From the NCBI GenBank assembly GCA_030248135.1, contig JASANC010000657.1:1-64000 (forward strand): 64,000 nucleotides of DNA, in the 5' to 3' direction. How positions within the stretch are numbered: position 1 is the stretch's first letter; each line of letters opens with the position of its first letter. The stretch comes from Theristus sp. LFF4_11. Taxonomy: Eukaryota; Nematoda; Chromadorea; Monhysterida; Xyalidae. Shown here piece after piece: positions 48,901 to 59,460 of the stretch. The notes under the pieces were generated by a model. The model was given only the letters and a program-made list of their open reading frames with translations. It did not search any database and was not told the origin of the DNA. Both the position numbers and the translations under genes were made by a program.

Positions 48901-50064
48901 AGTTTTGGCTCTTCACCGCCGCAAGCGACGTCTGCCGCTTCGACCGTCAGTTGCACATTTTGGTCGGGCGCTGCTCTGACTTTCAGTGAGCACAACCCAT
49001 ATCGGTTCGCGGTGTCTAATACGTACACGCCGGGTTTCGTGATCACCATTTCACAGGGTGCTGAAAATTCATTTCAGACGCATTTGTGAACGTCCTGTGT
49101 GAAAAGAAAACGGTGTGCACTTGTGAACTGGTGAATAACACAGTAATGAATGATGTGTGCCACCGCACAAAACAACACTGACCAGCTTCAGGAGGAGAAA
49201 CAGTCGGGCAGTTCCAAAGCAAGGTTCATTTATTTGTTTCGTTGTTCTGGTGTGAGTCTTGTTGCGTTGTGGTGTGGTGAGTTTTTGAATTTTTTAAACC
49301 ACACGCAGAAAAAGATTGCATCATGCGCTACAAAACCGCCTGCACTGCATCCTGCACTGCACACGTAGAAAATAGTGCATGATGCAGTGCATGAGGCAAG
49401 TTTTTGCCGCATGCAGCTGATCGATGAACCACAATATAAGTGGTACATTTCGTCGTCGTTTACTCGTTTGTGTGCCATTGATTTCACTGATGTTGTTTTT
49501 GTCTTCGACTTACTTGTAGCTGCAGTCGCATTGACATGCTCCGTGTTGCCTCCGTTTGTTTCACCTACAGCCAATGTGTGTTTTTTTTTAATCTTAACAG
49601 TTCATCTTAACCTGATAAGTTGACCAGTTGGCTGCTGGTAACTGGTTGGTCGTCGTCCTGGCACAAGCAACCAATCAGCAGCCTGCGTACTTTCACTCAA
49701 TGGGTTTTGACTTTTTTGGCCACATACTTACCAGCTGGTTCGTCATGTTGCATGCCCAGCATCCCTGCAAGCAGTGAACAAGCAGTCAATCAGTAGCCTA
49801 CGCGTACTTTCACTCAATAGGGTGTGACTTTTTTGGTCACACACTTACATACCAACTGATGCGTCATGTTGCATGCTCATCATCGCTGCAAGCATGCCTG
49901 TAAGCATTTGTTGCACTGTTCTCAAAGTTTTTTTAAATTGTTCACAAATTTTCTGCTATACTTTTCACTGAACCACCTGTGTCGAACGGTATACATGCCA
50001 TGACCACGGCTGGAAACATCGAAACGAACAATACTGTTTCGACAATGTTCAGTTTTGTGTTCAT
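45999..50064 (-). CDS. CRHBP: Corticotropin-releasing-factor-binding protein-like, secreted
   Basis: Secreted protein resembling CRF-BP, which in animals binds CRF/diuretic-hormone-type peptides outside cells. Six minus-strand exons in frame give 283 residues: 49977-50064 (ATG at 50064), 48897-49060, 47922-48135, 47363-47520, 46725-46815, 45999-46135. Residues about 10-23 (TVLFVSMFPAVVMA) are a signal-peptide core. Two CUB-like halves follow. The first has PGVYVLDT, LLVVDGWQL, DVCDGLP, and SVLVVVSRGNIAEVLYRF, which parallels the SQNVA-type strand of CRF-BP. The second starts YPCNMLVSLDDFYRN, with NCQVLLPGQIKIGI, CDDGVNNGSMVTIHAG and QQKFC. The spacing of the cysteines and the VDGW box support CRF-BP over a generic CUB protein. 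It is shorter than the vertebrate form (about 320 residues). The fourth intron begins next to a TA2 element, and the last intron holds a TA3. Confidence 0.72.
46243..46393. mobile_element. TA3 palindromic MITE in CRF-BP intron
   Basis: A 151-bp near-palindrome flanked by TA (46241-46242, 46394-46395). It starts CAGTCTAAATAAC and ends GAGGTAGACTG, with arms CAGCTAGCTGATTGG and CCAATCAGCTAATAGG. Confidence 0.78.
47090..47354 (+). mobile_element. TA2 MITE abutting a CRF-BP exon donor
   Basis: About 265 bp related to 30430 and 51341. It starts CGGAATGGCCGATTAAACAT after TA at 47088-47089. The right end (TTCGGCAATACT) is slightly decayed. On the minus strand it begins about 9 bases into the intron that starts at 47362. 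Confidence 0.72.
48220..48345. repeat. Dispersed repeat shared with 55690-55890
   Basis: AAAGGGACACTAGTTTCAAGC to TTGAATTCCCGCGTCACGCAT resembles a stretch at about 55750-55890 that also ends GAGTTCCCGCGTCACGCATG. Both carry GGGACAC near the start. Boundaries are unclear and no TSD was found. Confidence 0.5.
49671..49895. repeat. Diverged tandem duplication, about 115-bp unit
   Basis: Two adjacent units each read CAATCAG.AGCCT..GTACTTTCACTCAAT, then GACTTTTTTGG.CACA, then CGTCATGTTGCATGC. It lies within the first intron of the CRF-BP gene. Confidence 0.65.
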
Positions 50065-50484
50065 TTTCGCTGTTTTTGAAGCTTTTTTTCGTTTTATGTG
50101 TTTGTCTTTCAGACCAGTTTTTTTTGATTGACTAGCACAATACAAAGCTGTGTACAGTATGTTTCTTGAAATCTATCAGATTTTTTCGTAAAGTACAGAG
50201 CAAACGAAACTTTCACTTAGAATGTACGGTCTTCGTAAGAAGTAGATTATAAGATAGTCTTTGTTGGCACCACAAAATTCCATTTAAGGCTAAAAGGTAC
50301 GTCTTCTTTCCAACGCGATCCTTTCTTTCTTGTTTTACAAGCTCTGCTGAGAAAACAGGTCTGTAGCCGTAGAAACATACTGCAATTGTGGAAGTATACT
50401 GGTGTCTGGTGATGATTTTTGAAAATACAAGACAATGCCAGTCGTCAAAAGATGAGCTCAACACAGACCACCTGAATTTCTTGT

Positions 50485-50680
50485 CGGCGCACAGGTTGAA
50501 TGTGGGTTTGGATCTTTTCGTGGCAATTTTAGCTATGAAAGCAAAATGACCGAAAACCCACCCACCCACGACCAAACAAACGTGCATTTGAACGTCGGTT
50601 GGATCTTTTCGTGGTATTTTTAGCTACGAAACCGAGAGAAACGATTGAAAACCCACGTTCAATCTGTGCATCAACAAAAG
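50485..50680. repeat. Inverted repeat, possible MITE
   Basis: GCACAGGTTGAATGTGGG near 50489 is inverted as CCCACGTTCAATCTGTGC near 50658. Inside, TTGGATCTTTTCGTGG occurs twice as a direct repeat. The flanks show no clear TSD. Confidence 0.5.
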
Positions 50681-50928
50681 ACCAATTCATGCACACAATT
50701 TTGTAAATTTGAAAATAAAAATTTTTGAAAAAAGTAGAATTTTATGTGACGACCTTGTGGAAGAAGGTCTTATAAAACGAAGATTAGGAACGGATTAAAG
50801 AGTTCGTCTTTTTTTTAGTAAAAATTAGTGTTTTCTGCACAGATTTTGATAGGGCTGAATCTTTAGCATTACAGTTTCAGCTGTTAATCCACCATCAGAG
50901 TTTTTATTGCCCCCCGTGTCCCCCACAA

Positions 50929-51165
50929 CACTACACAACACAACACAACACAACACAACACAACACAACACAACACAACACAACACAACACAACACAACA
51001 CAACACAACACAACACAACACAACACAACACAACACAACACAACACAACACAACACAACAACGCAACAACACAACACAACACAACACAACACAACACAAC
51101 ACAACACAACACAACACAACACAACACAACACAACACAACAACGCAACAACACAACAACAACGCA
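50929..51165. repeat. (ACAAC)n microsatellite, about 235 bp
   Basis: Nearly pure pentanucleotide array of CACAA, broken twice by AACGCAACAAC (near 51060 and 51142). The Cys/Val and Thr/Gln/His/Asn frames across it are products of the repeat. Confidence 0.95.
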
Positions 51166-51340
51166 GCAAATAAATGCGCCCAAGTACGACTGTTTCCATC
51201 TCCCCTGGAGCTAATCAACTGCCGATCGACCAGGCAACAAATTGCAACGTGCGCGGAGTATCCGCCCCCAATAATGACACAGTCACAAATGTGAACAGCA
51301 CAGCAACACACAGTCACTCGATACGATACCACAGCATATA

Positions 51341-51601
51341 CGGTATGGCCGGTTAAACATGGCAGCTTTTTTCAGGGTGCAAGGAGCGCGCGAATTTTGA
51401 ATGAAAGAAAAAAGACGTTCAGAAACTGTGTGCCAAATTTGACTCGTTTTTTAAACTAATGGATTATCCGCGCTATTCTGTTCATTCTTTATCCCTTGTA
51501 CACATGATTGGGAATTACGTTGGCTTTTTTTTGAAAAAGACAACTCCTAGTCTGCGGCTGATCCCGCCTTCATGGACTGCATCATTTATTCGGCCATACT
51601 G
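51341..51601 (+). mobile_element. TA2 MITE, best-preserved copy
   Basis: 261 bp flanked by TA (51339-51340, 51602-51603). It starts CGGTATGGCCGG and ends CGGCCATACTG, a good inverted pair. The interior shares GGCAGCTTTTTTCAGGGT with the copies at 30430 and 47090. Confidence 0.85.
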
Positions 51602-51603
51602 TA

Positions 51604-52800
51604 CATATATGACAGCGTATACGGTGCCTGTGGGTTTGTCTGTGAGTGTTATAAGCGAGCGCACTATGTGTAGACTGGGTCTTTTTTTCGTGATGTATAG
51701 GACAGCACGGTTACTGGATGACTGAACTTACTGATTCTTATTGCTGACGAACTGACGACCCCAGTGAATACGTCGGTTACCTGTTGTGCAAATGATTGAT
51801 TGACTTTATTCGACACATAAAAACTTGGATTCAACACGATTGCAGAATTTGCAACCTAGAAACAATCGAAAAACGAGAAAATGTCGCGAACAAACAGGCA
51901 CTGATCCGTGTTTGTAGAAACCGTAAAACAAGACAAAACAAAAAATCCGTTTTTTCACAAAAAAGTGTCATTTTTACAAATTGTACTCACCAAAGTGAAA
52001 AGCAGAATCGAGGCCACCGCAGCCCGCTGCAATGCCATGTCGTCCAAATCGTCGTGTATGCAAAATCCTGGTTTCTAGGTGTTTCTGAAAGTCAACGTCA
52101 TCGAGCTACAATACAAGAAGTGTCACCGAAAAAAACCGATTCTCTTGTAGGGCTTCCGGTGTGCATTGCTTTGCTAGCGAGTTTGACTTTTGGAGCCGGA
52201 AATGTGGGCGGTGCAACGTGGGTTTGCTTGAGAAGCTCGGAAGCTTTATCACTGACATAACTTTTATGTGTGCTTTGTAATTTATTACGTTACATGTGCA
52301 TGCATACTGTACCAGCTATAATTTCACGCCATAAGAACATAATGCAAATATGTAACTCCTTCTCACCGTGGTTGTAATTGATTGAAACCTTTCAGCGTGC
52401 ACAGCAGTGAAGCCCGTCCGCTAGGCTCGTTGTTGTTTTGATGAATTTCGTGTCCAAGGGGACACCCGACTGGTAACAACAATAAATCGCACGTCCAACA
52501 TGCGCATAAAGTGCTCTGTTACTTTCTACTAACGGTGTTTGTACACGGTTCTTTGCACACCACACATTTCAATCCCCGCCTTTGCCTGAAACATAAACGT
52601 GTATTATTCTTAATGGCGTGCCTGTGTGTTTGTGCGGTTATGCGGAAGGCAACCTATACGAAAAGCGAGAATCATTTCAATCAGAGCCTACATTGTGTTG
52701 TATTTCATTGAGATGTTTCGTTTTTGTTTTCCAGTCACTGTAATGTGCACATTTGACTAATTGTCACGCAAACTTGACTCGACAATTCCCAGTGACACAC
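51604..52800. other. Intergenic, no gene supported
   Basis: On the minus strand ATG at 52038 opens a 16-codon hydrophobic stretch (MALQRAAVASILLFTL) followed by a GTGAGT donor at 51990, like a signal-peptide first exon. I found no downstream exon to pair with it. A 154-codon plus-strand frame over the same place has no protein-like features. Confidence 0.3.
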
Positions 52801-53184
52801 ATGCAAGCAATCATGCTGAAATGCCATTCACGCACAACATATGTGGATGGTTCACTTCACAATAGCGGTATTGAATTGATGCCATCACAGTACGGTGGAG
52901 GTGGTATGATGAAAAAGCTGTCTCCGCGTCAAATGAATGGCCGCTTTTATGATGAAGCTGCGTCAGGCACCGCGGTGACATGCAATATGCACACATACAT
53001 TGTGTTTGTAACATGTTTATCGTCAGAGATATACTCAAAAGTGACACTCATGTTTCTCACCAGCAATAACAACAACCATACAATCTGTCCTTTCACATAT
53101 GCACATCATGCATATATCGCGCAACACACCGACAACTCTTCTGACGTAAGCAGCTTGACAGACCGGACATGCACGTGGGCGTAA
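52801..53184 (+). CDS. Possible terminal coding region of an unidentified gene
   Basis: An open frame after a CCCAG acceptor. The first 55 codons look protein-like (TTYVDGSLHNSGIELMPSQY, then a Gly-rich turn and KKLSPRQMNGRFYDEAASG). A GTGACA donor could follow, with a last exon ending HTDNSSDVSSLTDRTCTWA before TAA at 53184. It resembles a cytoplasmic tail, but no family is recognised and no upstream exon was found, so it may be chance. Confidence 0.22.
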   Translation: MQAIMLKCHSRTTYVDGSLHNSGIELMPSQYGGGGMMKKLSPRQMNGRFYDEAASGTAVTCNMHTYIVFVTCLSSEIYSKVTLMFLTSNNNNHTICPFTYAHHAYIAQHTDNSSDVSSLTDRTCTWA

Positions 53185-53995
53185 TTGATGCAATGTACAG
53201 TAAGCAGCGTGCCTTCCACGTCATTCCATTCATTCGAGTTACTTTGTTGTTTTGGTAGATCTACGTATACTTTCGTATTTTGTCGGATAAGAATTTTGAT
53301 ATTGAAGGCGTGGTGGTGGTGGATATGTATGGTATATTACATATAGGGCATGTTATAGACATGTGAAGTACAGTTTTTTGTGTCTTGCAAAATAATGACG
53401 AACTAAACCTGAAAAAAGGTGTGGTCTTGGTGTTATTCTGAGATCCCGATCTGGTATACATTGCATGTCTGTATAACGAATAAAAATGGACACGATGATG
53501 GGTTTGTTGATTGCCTTTGTTTGTGCAAGCATGCATACATGAGCTAAAATGATGCACGCGGAAACATCTGGCAAACAACGATGATATTAGCTAAATAATT
53601 ATGAGCAAACATAAATAACACGGTACACATTCTGCCTGAACATCATAGTGGATGTCCAGACAGTTTCTTCAGTAGTACATTGTTTTTGGGACTTTTGTCT
53701 TTGGTAAATACGCAATTTACAAAACTTTGACGCCGTTGATTTCAGCAGCGGCCGTTTTTGTGGACCTATAACTGTGGTTTTTTTTGAACCTAAACGCATG
53801 TTTTTATGCAAAATTACAGTCAATACGCTGAAAGGTGACATGCAAACTGTAGGCCATGTTTTTCCGAATAAAAAGTTTTTCGTCTAAAAATGAGTCGCTC
53901 CGCTTTCCCAATCACACGTGTTTTGCGCAATATAATGTCACGGTTTAGATTTCCAGCACTTTTATTTCCGGAATTATTCACACCGCTCAAAGCTA
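53185..53995. other. Intergenic, nothing recognised
   Basis: AT-rich sequence without credible frames or repeats on either strand. Confidence 0.4.
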
Positions 53996-54457
53996 CCGTA
54001 TTACCCCCATTAAACCCCCCCCCCACCATTAATCCCCCCCCCCACCAATAAACCCCCACCCCCCCCCGACCAGTTTCCGAATAATCCCCCCCCCCACAAA
54101 TAATCCCCCATGGGGGATTATTGGAGACCTGTTTGAAACACATACCCAGCGAATTCAGTGGCTGGTTGCAGTGAAAATGATGAAATTGTGCTACCAAAGG
54201 CCCCAAATGGGTGAGTTAATAGTAATTTCATTACAAAAGGCTGTTATAAAAGGAAATTTCTATGTAGAGTAGAAATTTCTGCGACTTTCTTGCCTGCCAT
54301 GCAATGTATTTTTGCCATTTTTCAACAAACCCCCACCCCTAGAATTTTTTTGTAAATAAACCCCCCCACCAATAATCCCCCCCCCACCAATAAACCCCCA
54401 CCCCTAAAAGTCGCTGACGTATTAATCCCCCATGGGGGTTTATTGGGGGTAATACGG
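53996..54457 (+). mobile_element. TA1 element, complete copy
   Basis: 462 bp flanked by TA (53994-53995, 54458-54459). It starts CCGTATTACCCCC and ends GGGGGTAATACGG, a perfect 13-bp inverted pair. Inside are C-rich tracts with AATAAACCCC and AATCCCCC words near both ends and a unique centre. It identifies the split copy at 7704/13762. Confidence 0.9.
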
Positions 54458-55116
54458 TATGTGGATACCGACGCAATTTTCGTTAATTATAGATGGGATT
54501 CAGAAATGAAAAAGAGAGATACGGTATAGCTTCTGCAATTTTATGAATATTTAATTGCAAAAACTTAGTCTATGTATTTGAAAAGAGTACAGCTTATTCG
54601 TGCTTATTTGTACAAGTGCAACCCATGATGTACGTATGTACGTGTATGTGTGGGAGTCTCTGGGACATCATTTGAGTGGCCTTTTCGCGATAACAATGCG
54701 ATCAATTTTCAATTACGCCTGCTTACTTTTCAAGAATATGTACATACAGTGTATATCTCTACTATACCGGTATTTCTGATGCAAAGTTAAAGATAGCTTC
54801 CACAAAGAATGTCTCCAGTTACAACAGCATGCGAGATTAAAATTACATTATTGGTTGATACACCTTGTGCCACACAAAGTATAATGTCAGAAATGACATG
54901 ACTTTTTAGAAAGAGGCACTGAGCAGTATATTGTGTGATGCGTTTGTGCTTTCTACAGAAATTTCACCGCTATAGTTTCCTCATTGTTATGATATTTCTT
55001 GTTGGTTCCTGATTGAAAGAAAGCATAACAACAAAAACGGTTTCAGTGCGTTCACGAGCCAGCTGTTACTTCGAAATGTTACTCTCGAAAAGTGCACTCC
55101 ACTTTTTAAGGTCACC
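54458..55116. other. Upstream flank of LDLa gene
   Basis: AT-rich with short ATGTACGTATGTACG-type repeats near 54630. No gene seen. Confidence 0.4.
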
Positions 55117-56730
55117 ATGTCGAGCTTTCAAGAAAACGCCATGTTCCTGTGTTTACTGGCGATTTGTTGCGCCGTGGGAGCCCGCCAGCAGCAACGACGC
55201 TCTGACATTCGTAACCTCGAGTACAATGTGCAGTCACTGAGCATGCGACCAACACGTGCGTCACCAACCCGCCACTGAGAAACACGTGGCTACTAAAGTG
55301 ACGGAAATTGTACTAAATTGACTGCGTGTCATTCCACAATTGGCGAACCGTTTTCTACTAAGTGGCACAAATCGAGTTCACGTGTTATGCGTGTGAAACT
55401 GAAAGTTTCTGTCTTTAGTAACAACTTCAGTAGCACCGTAGTTTCAGCGGCATCGTTCATTATTGTCGTATTTTGTTTTTTTTTGTTGAGGAACCATTTG
55501 AAAATAGAACTAACTGGTGTTTTCCAAACAGTGAAACGATGCTTCGATAGTTCCGAAAGTTTCGTATCGTGGAATCGGCGTTGCACCGTGCATGCTATAA
55601 GAAAAGGTGTCCCGTTTGGCTACCCTCCGTTCTGGTGATGATCGGTGGTGCGCGTGTGCATGCATACGCCGTTATGCCACGGGGTCATTTTGGGACACTA
55701 AAAGGGACACCTTTTTTTGCCACTTCCAGCAAGAAAGAACACATTGACTACTATTGATCTTTTTAGATTCTGCGACTCAGTGCGTGTGCTGACATGGAAA
55801 AGAAATCAGTTTCAATCTTTATGTGCAATTCATTAGGGGACTCGGACCATTTTGCCAGTTTTGAGTTCCCGCGTCACGCATGAAACTGGTTACCGATCTA
55901 CATGTGCGCGCATTGTGACTTTCGATGAAAATAAAAATAAAAGATCCTAACAACGATCGCAGATTGCGCGCAGCACCGGCGGCTCGAACCGACGCCCGAT
56001 GACGCCGCCGTCCTCTGGTACCACTGCGGCTCGCATCGCGCCGGCAACGCCAGCGATTGGCCGTGCGTGCGCTCGAGTGAACTCTGCAACGGGGTGCCGG
56101 ACTGTCCGCGCGCCGAGGACGAGCACCCGACCTTGTGCATGTTCTATTTAGCGGTGCGGCTGCGGTTCACGCGTGCGGCTTTTCCTGTTTTTACCGGTTG
56201 TTTGTTTAAGCCGGTCACTTTTTCAAAGAATAAAGAGCCCGAAAAAAAGAAAGAACGGAATCGGAGTTGCAAGAAAAAAAATCATATTCAGTCACACATG
56301 GGTTGTTTGATTTCCACCCCGGCCCAATACACCCGTTCTTCTTGCTTAATTCCAAGTTTCGCCTCTGCTCTGTATTCTGCGAAAACAGGTTTAAACGAAC
56401 TTTCTGTGAAAGTTGCAAAAGCAAGCACGTTGTTTGGAGATTTTAGCAATATCGTTATTCCAGGTTTTGCGCGAAATTATTTTCAAACAGTTATATGCAT
56501 TGACCTATTGAACTGTGTGTGTCCAGGAAACCGACCTAATGAATAACGTCTGGGCAACATTGGAGCGTCTAACATCGCGTGTTGCCCGGTTACTGTTGCA
56601 AATTGAAGAGGAACAACGACAAGCACGGAAGACGCGTTTTGGCAGTTTCGACGACAACAATAACAAAAATAACAATGACTTTTCTTCAGCTGACTCGCCG
56701 TCAGACCACAGCCTGCGTACTTTTCTGTGA
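55117..56730 (+). CDS. Small secreted protein with one LDL-receptor class A domain
   Basis: Three exons in frame give 177 residues: 55117-55255, 55963-56153, 56527-56730. The second ATG (residue 9) opens a clear signal peptide, MFLCLLAICCAVGA, then a basic RQQQRRSD stretch. The LDLa domain covers roughly residues 47-104, with six cysteines ending ELCNGVPDCPRAEDEHPTLC: the W..C, CNG..DC and acidic D-E calcium-site pattern of the family. The third exon predicts a heptad-like helix (NVWATLERLTSRVARLLLQI, then EEEQRQARK) and an Asn/Asp/Ser-rich tail. There is no transmembrane segment after the signal, so it is probably an extracellular binding protein. I do not recognise a named orthologue. Confidence 0.68.
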
Positions 56731-57434
56731 TTTTGCAAAAAAATGCATTTTCTGACTTTCGATTCCGACTATCTCGAACGAGCTCTTTGTACACTTGGCA
56801 ACGTAATGAAATGTCGCATGAATCAAGATGTTGAAAGAGTTCCCATATAGCATTTTTTTGATCAGCATTTGCACAAAAAGTGTGCTTAAACAAGAAAGAC
56901 ATTTTCCTGATATAAACATTTTTCTCTGAATGATTTTTTATGAAATGTATTGACATGTTTGGCAAACGGAATGAGAAGCGAATGAGTGTGCGGTTATACC
57001 ACACTTGTTTTGGACAAACTCTTGATACAGCCATCTCTTATCGTAAAAAAACTGTTGCAACAAACACTTCGAGTTCCCAGTCCCTCTTTCCTTTCACTTT
57101 CAACAATATAATCGCCGATGATCACAGACAACCAAGCAAGGTCGTGTCAAGACCTAATACGGTGGATACTGACTCTGTATTGCCACATTTTTGGATTTCA
57201 CTGTGAATCGGTATTGAACACAAATGACAGTTGGTTAGCGTTAGAGATGCAGCTGGTTGTTGCTAGGGACACCGCAATTTTCTGACAAACCTGTAACCAG
57301 TAGTCAGTGCCGCCCGTCCATGCATTATTTAAAATTGACAGTTAAATTAACGGTTAACAGTTAGACAAGGTTAGTTTTTTTCACTGACATCAAAGCGACG
57401 TCCCAAAAGAAACTTGCGTTTCGTGCGAAATAAT
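56731..57434. other. Intergenic
   Basis: A plus-strand 88-codon frame at 56940 and a minus-strand 183-codon frame overlap here; neither has a motif or splice support. The first exon of the next gene begins at 57435. Confidence 0.4.
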
Positions 57435-59227
57435 ATGGATCGAAAAGTTGTGCCGTTCGGTAGTAAACGCGACGAATCACATCGAGATCAATCGTTTCGC
57501 TGTTTCTTTGGTCTGACTGATGTCGTGGTTTGTACTTTCGGCTTTCCAGTGAAGTCTCAGAGATGAGTACCATTTTCATGCAAATTCAGAGTGAACACAA
57601 TTGAGCGGCCAATGATGTTTTCGTGTGGTTCGTATTAATTCAGTCACCAGACAAAATTTCCTCTGTGTACAGTCGAACTCTAAATTATAGGAAATCAGCT
57701 AATTGATTGGTGATCACGTGATGCATGCTTTCTGCGCAGAAGTTGCTGCGAATGGAGTTTGGTTTGCACAGAAAGCACGCATCACATGATCACCAACCAA
57801 TCGGCTGATTCCCTATAATTTAGAGTTCGACTGTATCTCTTTTCATTTTATCAGTTCGCCACGAAGATTATCGGCTGCACAGAGTTGCTCGCGGTGTTGC
57901 CGCTGTTTCTCGCCAGCGCGCTTCTACCAAGTTGGCCGCAGTTTGGTCACGTTCTCGTCGTTTGGCTTGCCGCCGTCGTGTCGCTGTTTGTTGGTCTCTC
58001 GACGAAATCGCACCACTGCTTCATACCACATCTGATCGTTCAGGTACGTAGTCGTCTCACGGATCGTGATCGTTCAGGTACGTAGTCGTCTCACGGATCG
58101 TGATCGTTCAGGTACGTAGTGGTCTCACGGATCGTCTCACCCTCGTTGCCTGGGTGGTAGCGCGTTAGACTCTTGTCTGTGCGTTCGGGTGATCGAGCGC
58201 CGCCGACGGGTGTACAGGCACTTGATGACAGAGATACCTCCAAGGGCAACCTGCTCAACGGCGTTCTCTGTTCGCTTTTCTGGGCTAGCCCTCTGGCTAA
58301 AAACATCGCCGAAAATCACCGTTCGTTCGTTCGTTCGTTCGTTCGTATACGGACTTAAGGTGATTACGTTTTTCTGAATTGGGTGTTTTAGTTTTGAAAA
58401 TATTGCGGTGAACCACCACACTGGAACGTTTTGCAGCGGCGCAAGCAGTGCTGTTCGCTTCAATATTCGCTTCCGTAAGCGCAGCACAGTTTTTCTTTGA
58501 CAACTGCAGATTTTGACGATAGGATGGGCGCTCATGTTGACTGTTTTGTCCGTCGTGGCGCTGGTCACTTTGGATACGGTGGTTGGATCGCTTGAGAAAT
58601 GGCTGGAAGTCAAAGACACCAGCACAATTCAAACAGGTTTTTTGATGTTTTCATTGAAATTGCGAAATCAACGACTCACTTTTTTAAAAGTTTAAAAAAA
58701 CCCGAAATGTTGTCGTAATAAGACCAAAAATAACTGAACGGGTGGAATTCAAGGTCTCCCCCTCCTTGACACGGCCCTGCTCCAACGCAAACAGTCTGAA
58801 TTTGAAATGAGTGCGATTCCGTGCACCGCAACTTCCTTGACAGTCAGGAATGTCGCCAGCAAGTTTAGTGGAGTCGTTTTGTAAACACGGTGTACAACCA
58901 TTGTGCTCCAAGAAAGGCCAAGTTCATAGAGTGCACTCCATAGACGGACGTCACGAGACGTGCCGTGCCGTAAGTGTACGTAAACGTCAGTATGAACGGG
59001 GTGCTTTGTACAACGTCGAAACATCAAACAAAACCACTGCAGCTCTGTTCGTCCTCTCCATCGTTGGTCTCGCCGTCTCCCTTGTGCTCTCCGTGATGCA
59101 GCTCTGTTTCCTGCGTGTCGTGCTCACGTGCAAATGCTACTTCGAGTTGATGTCTCGTCAGCCGCTTAGTCGAGTGCACAGCCGTTTGCTGAGCACCCAC
59201 GATGCGCTGTGGACGACGCCAGAGGAG
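57435..59227 (+). CDS. Four-pass membrane protein, apparently the N-terminal part of the MBT gene
   Basis: Exons 57435-57524 (or 57527), 57855-58043, 58510-58636 and 58848-59227 join in phase (262 codons). A short polar N terminus ends FRCFFGLTDV. Hydrophobic segments: TELLAVLPLFLASALL, HVLVVWLAAVVSLFVGL, IGWALMLTVLSVVALVTL, and TTAALFVLSIVGLAVSLVLS after a loop of about 60 residues holding three cysteines. That gives four passes and a C-terminal tail of about 35 residues with RQPLSRVHSRLL. The exon ends at GAG/GTATGC in phase 0. Reading through instead gives a stop at 59294-59296. The next acceptor in phase is the MBT exon at 59461. The topology resembles invertebrate four-pass proteins of unknown function. 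The donor of exon 2 lies in a 34-bp triplication. Confidence 0.6.
57670..57833. mobile_element. TA3 palindromic MITE, best copy
   Basis: 164 bp flanked by TA (57668-57669, 57834-57835). It starts CAGTCGAACTCTAAATTATA and ends TATAATTTAGAGTTCGACTG. Inner arms GATCACGTGATGCATGCTTT and GCACGCATCACATGATC. It could fold almost entirely into a hairpin. It is in the first intron of the membrane-protein gene. Confidence 0.88.
58033..58134 (+). repeat. 34-bp tandem triplication containing a 5' splice site
   Basis: Three units, 58033-58066, 58067-58100 and 58101-58134, are nearly identical. Each contains GATCGTTCAG/GTACGTAG, so the exon end and strong donor are present three times, at 58043, 58077 and 58111. 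Use of the second or third donor would add 34 or 68 nt. Confidence 0.92.
58141..58348 (+). mobile_element. SINE1 (tRNA-derived), copy 3
   Basis: Starts at about CCTCGTTGCCTGGGTGGTAG, with box A GGTAGCGCGTTAGACTCTTG, the common body, and a tail of five GTTC units. Sense orientation, in the intron directly after the triplicated donor. Confidence 0.8.
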
Positions 59228-59270
59228 GTATGCGACATTCCGAAGAAGTTATGTATTTGTGTTCTTCTCT

Positions 59271-59437
59271 TCATGTCGAACTCTACTAAATTATAGGGAA
59301 TCAGCTGATTGGCTGGTGATCACGTGATGCATACTTTTCGTGCAAACTCAACTCCGCCCCAACGACAGTTTTCGTACAGAAAGCATCGCGTGACTACCAA
59401 CGACTACGCTGATCCCCTGTAATTTAGAGTTCGACTG
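59271..59437. mobile_element. TA3 MITE in the intron joining membrane and MBT parts
   Basis: Arms GTCGAACTCTACTAAATTAT and TGTAATTTAGAGTTCGACTG with inner GATCACGTGATGCATAC. The left terminus is altered. It fills most of the 233-bp intron 59228-59460. Confidence 0.75.
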
Positions 59438-59460
59438 TAATCATGTGACTGTGATTCCAG

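Noticed and set aside
50825..51332. Long Cys/Val frames on the minus strand and Thr/Gln/Asn/His frames on the plus strand
   Set aside because: Translation of the (ACAAC)n microsatellite.
51991..52038. Minus-strand 16-codon signal-like exon with GTGAGT donor
   Set aside because: No downstream exon in phase could be found, and the CRF-BP gene already has a well-fitting signal exon at 49977-50064.
56483..57034. 183-codon minus-strand frame opposite the last LDLa exon and flank
   Set aside because: Overlaps a better supported plus-strand exon and has no motif or splice sites.
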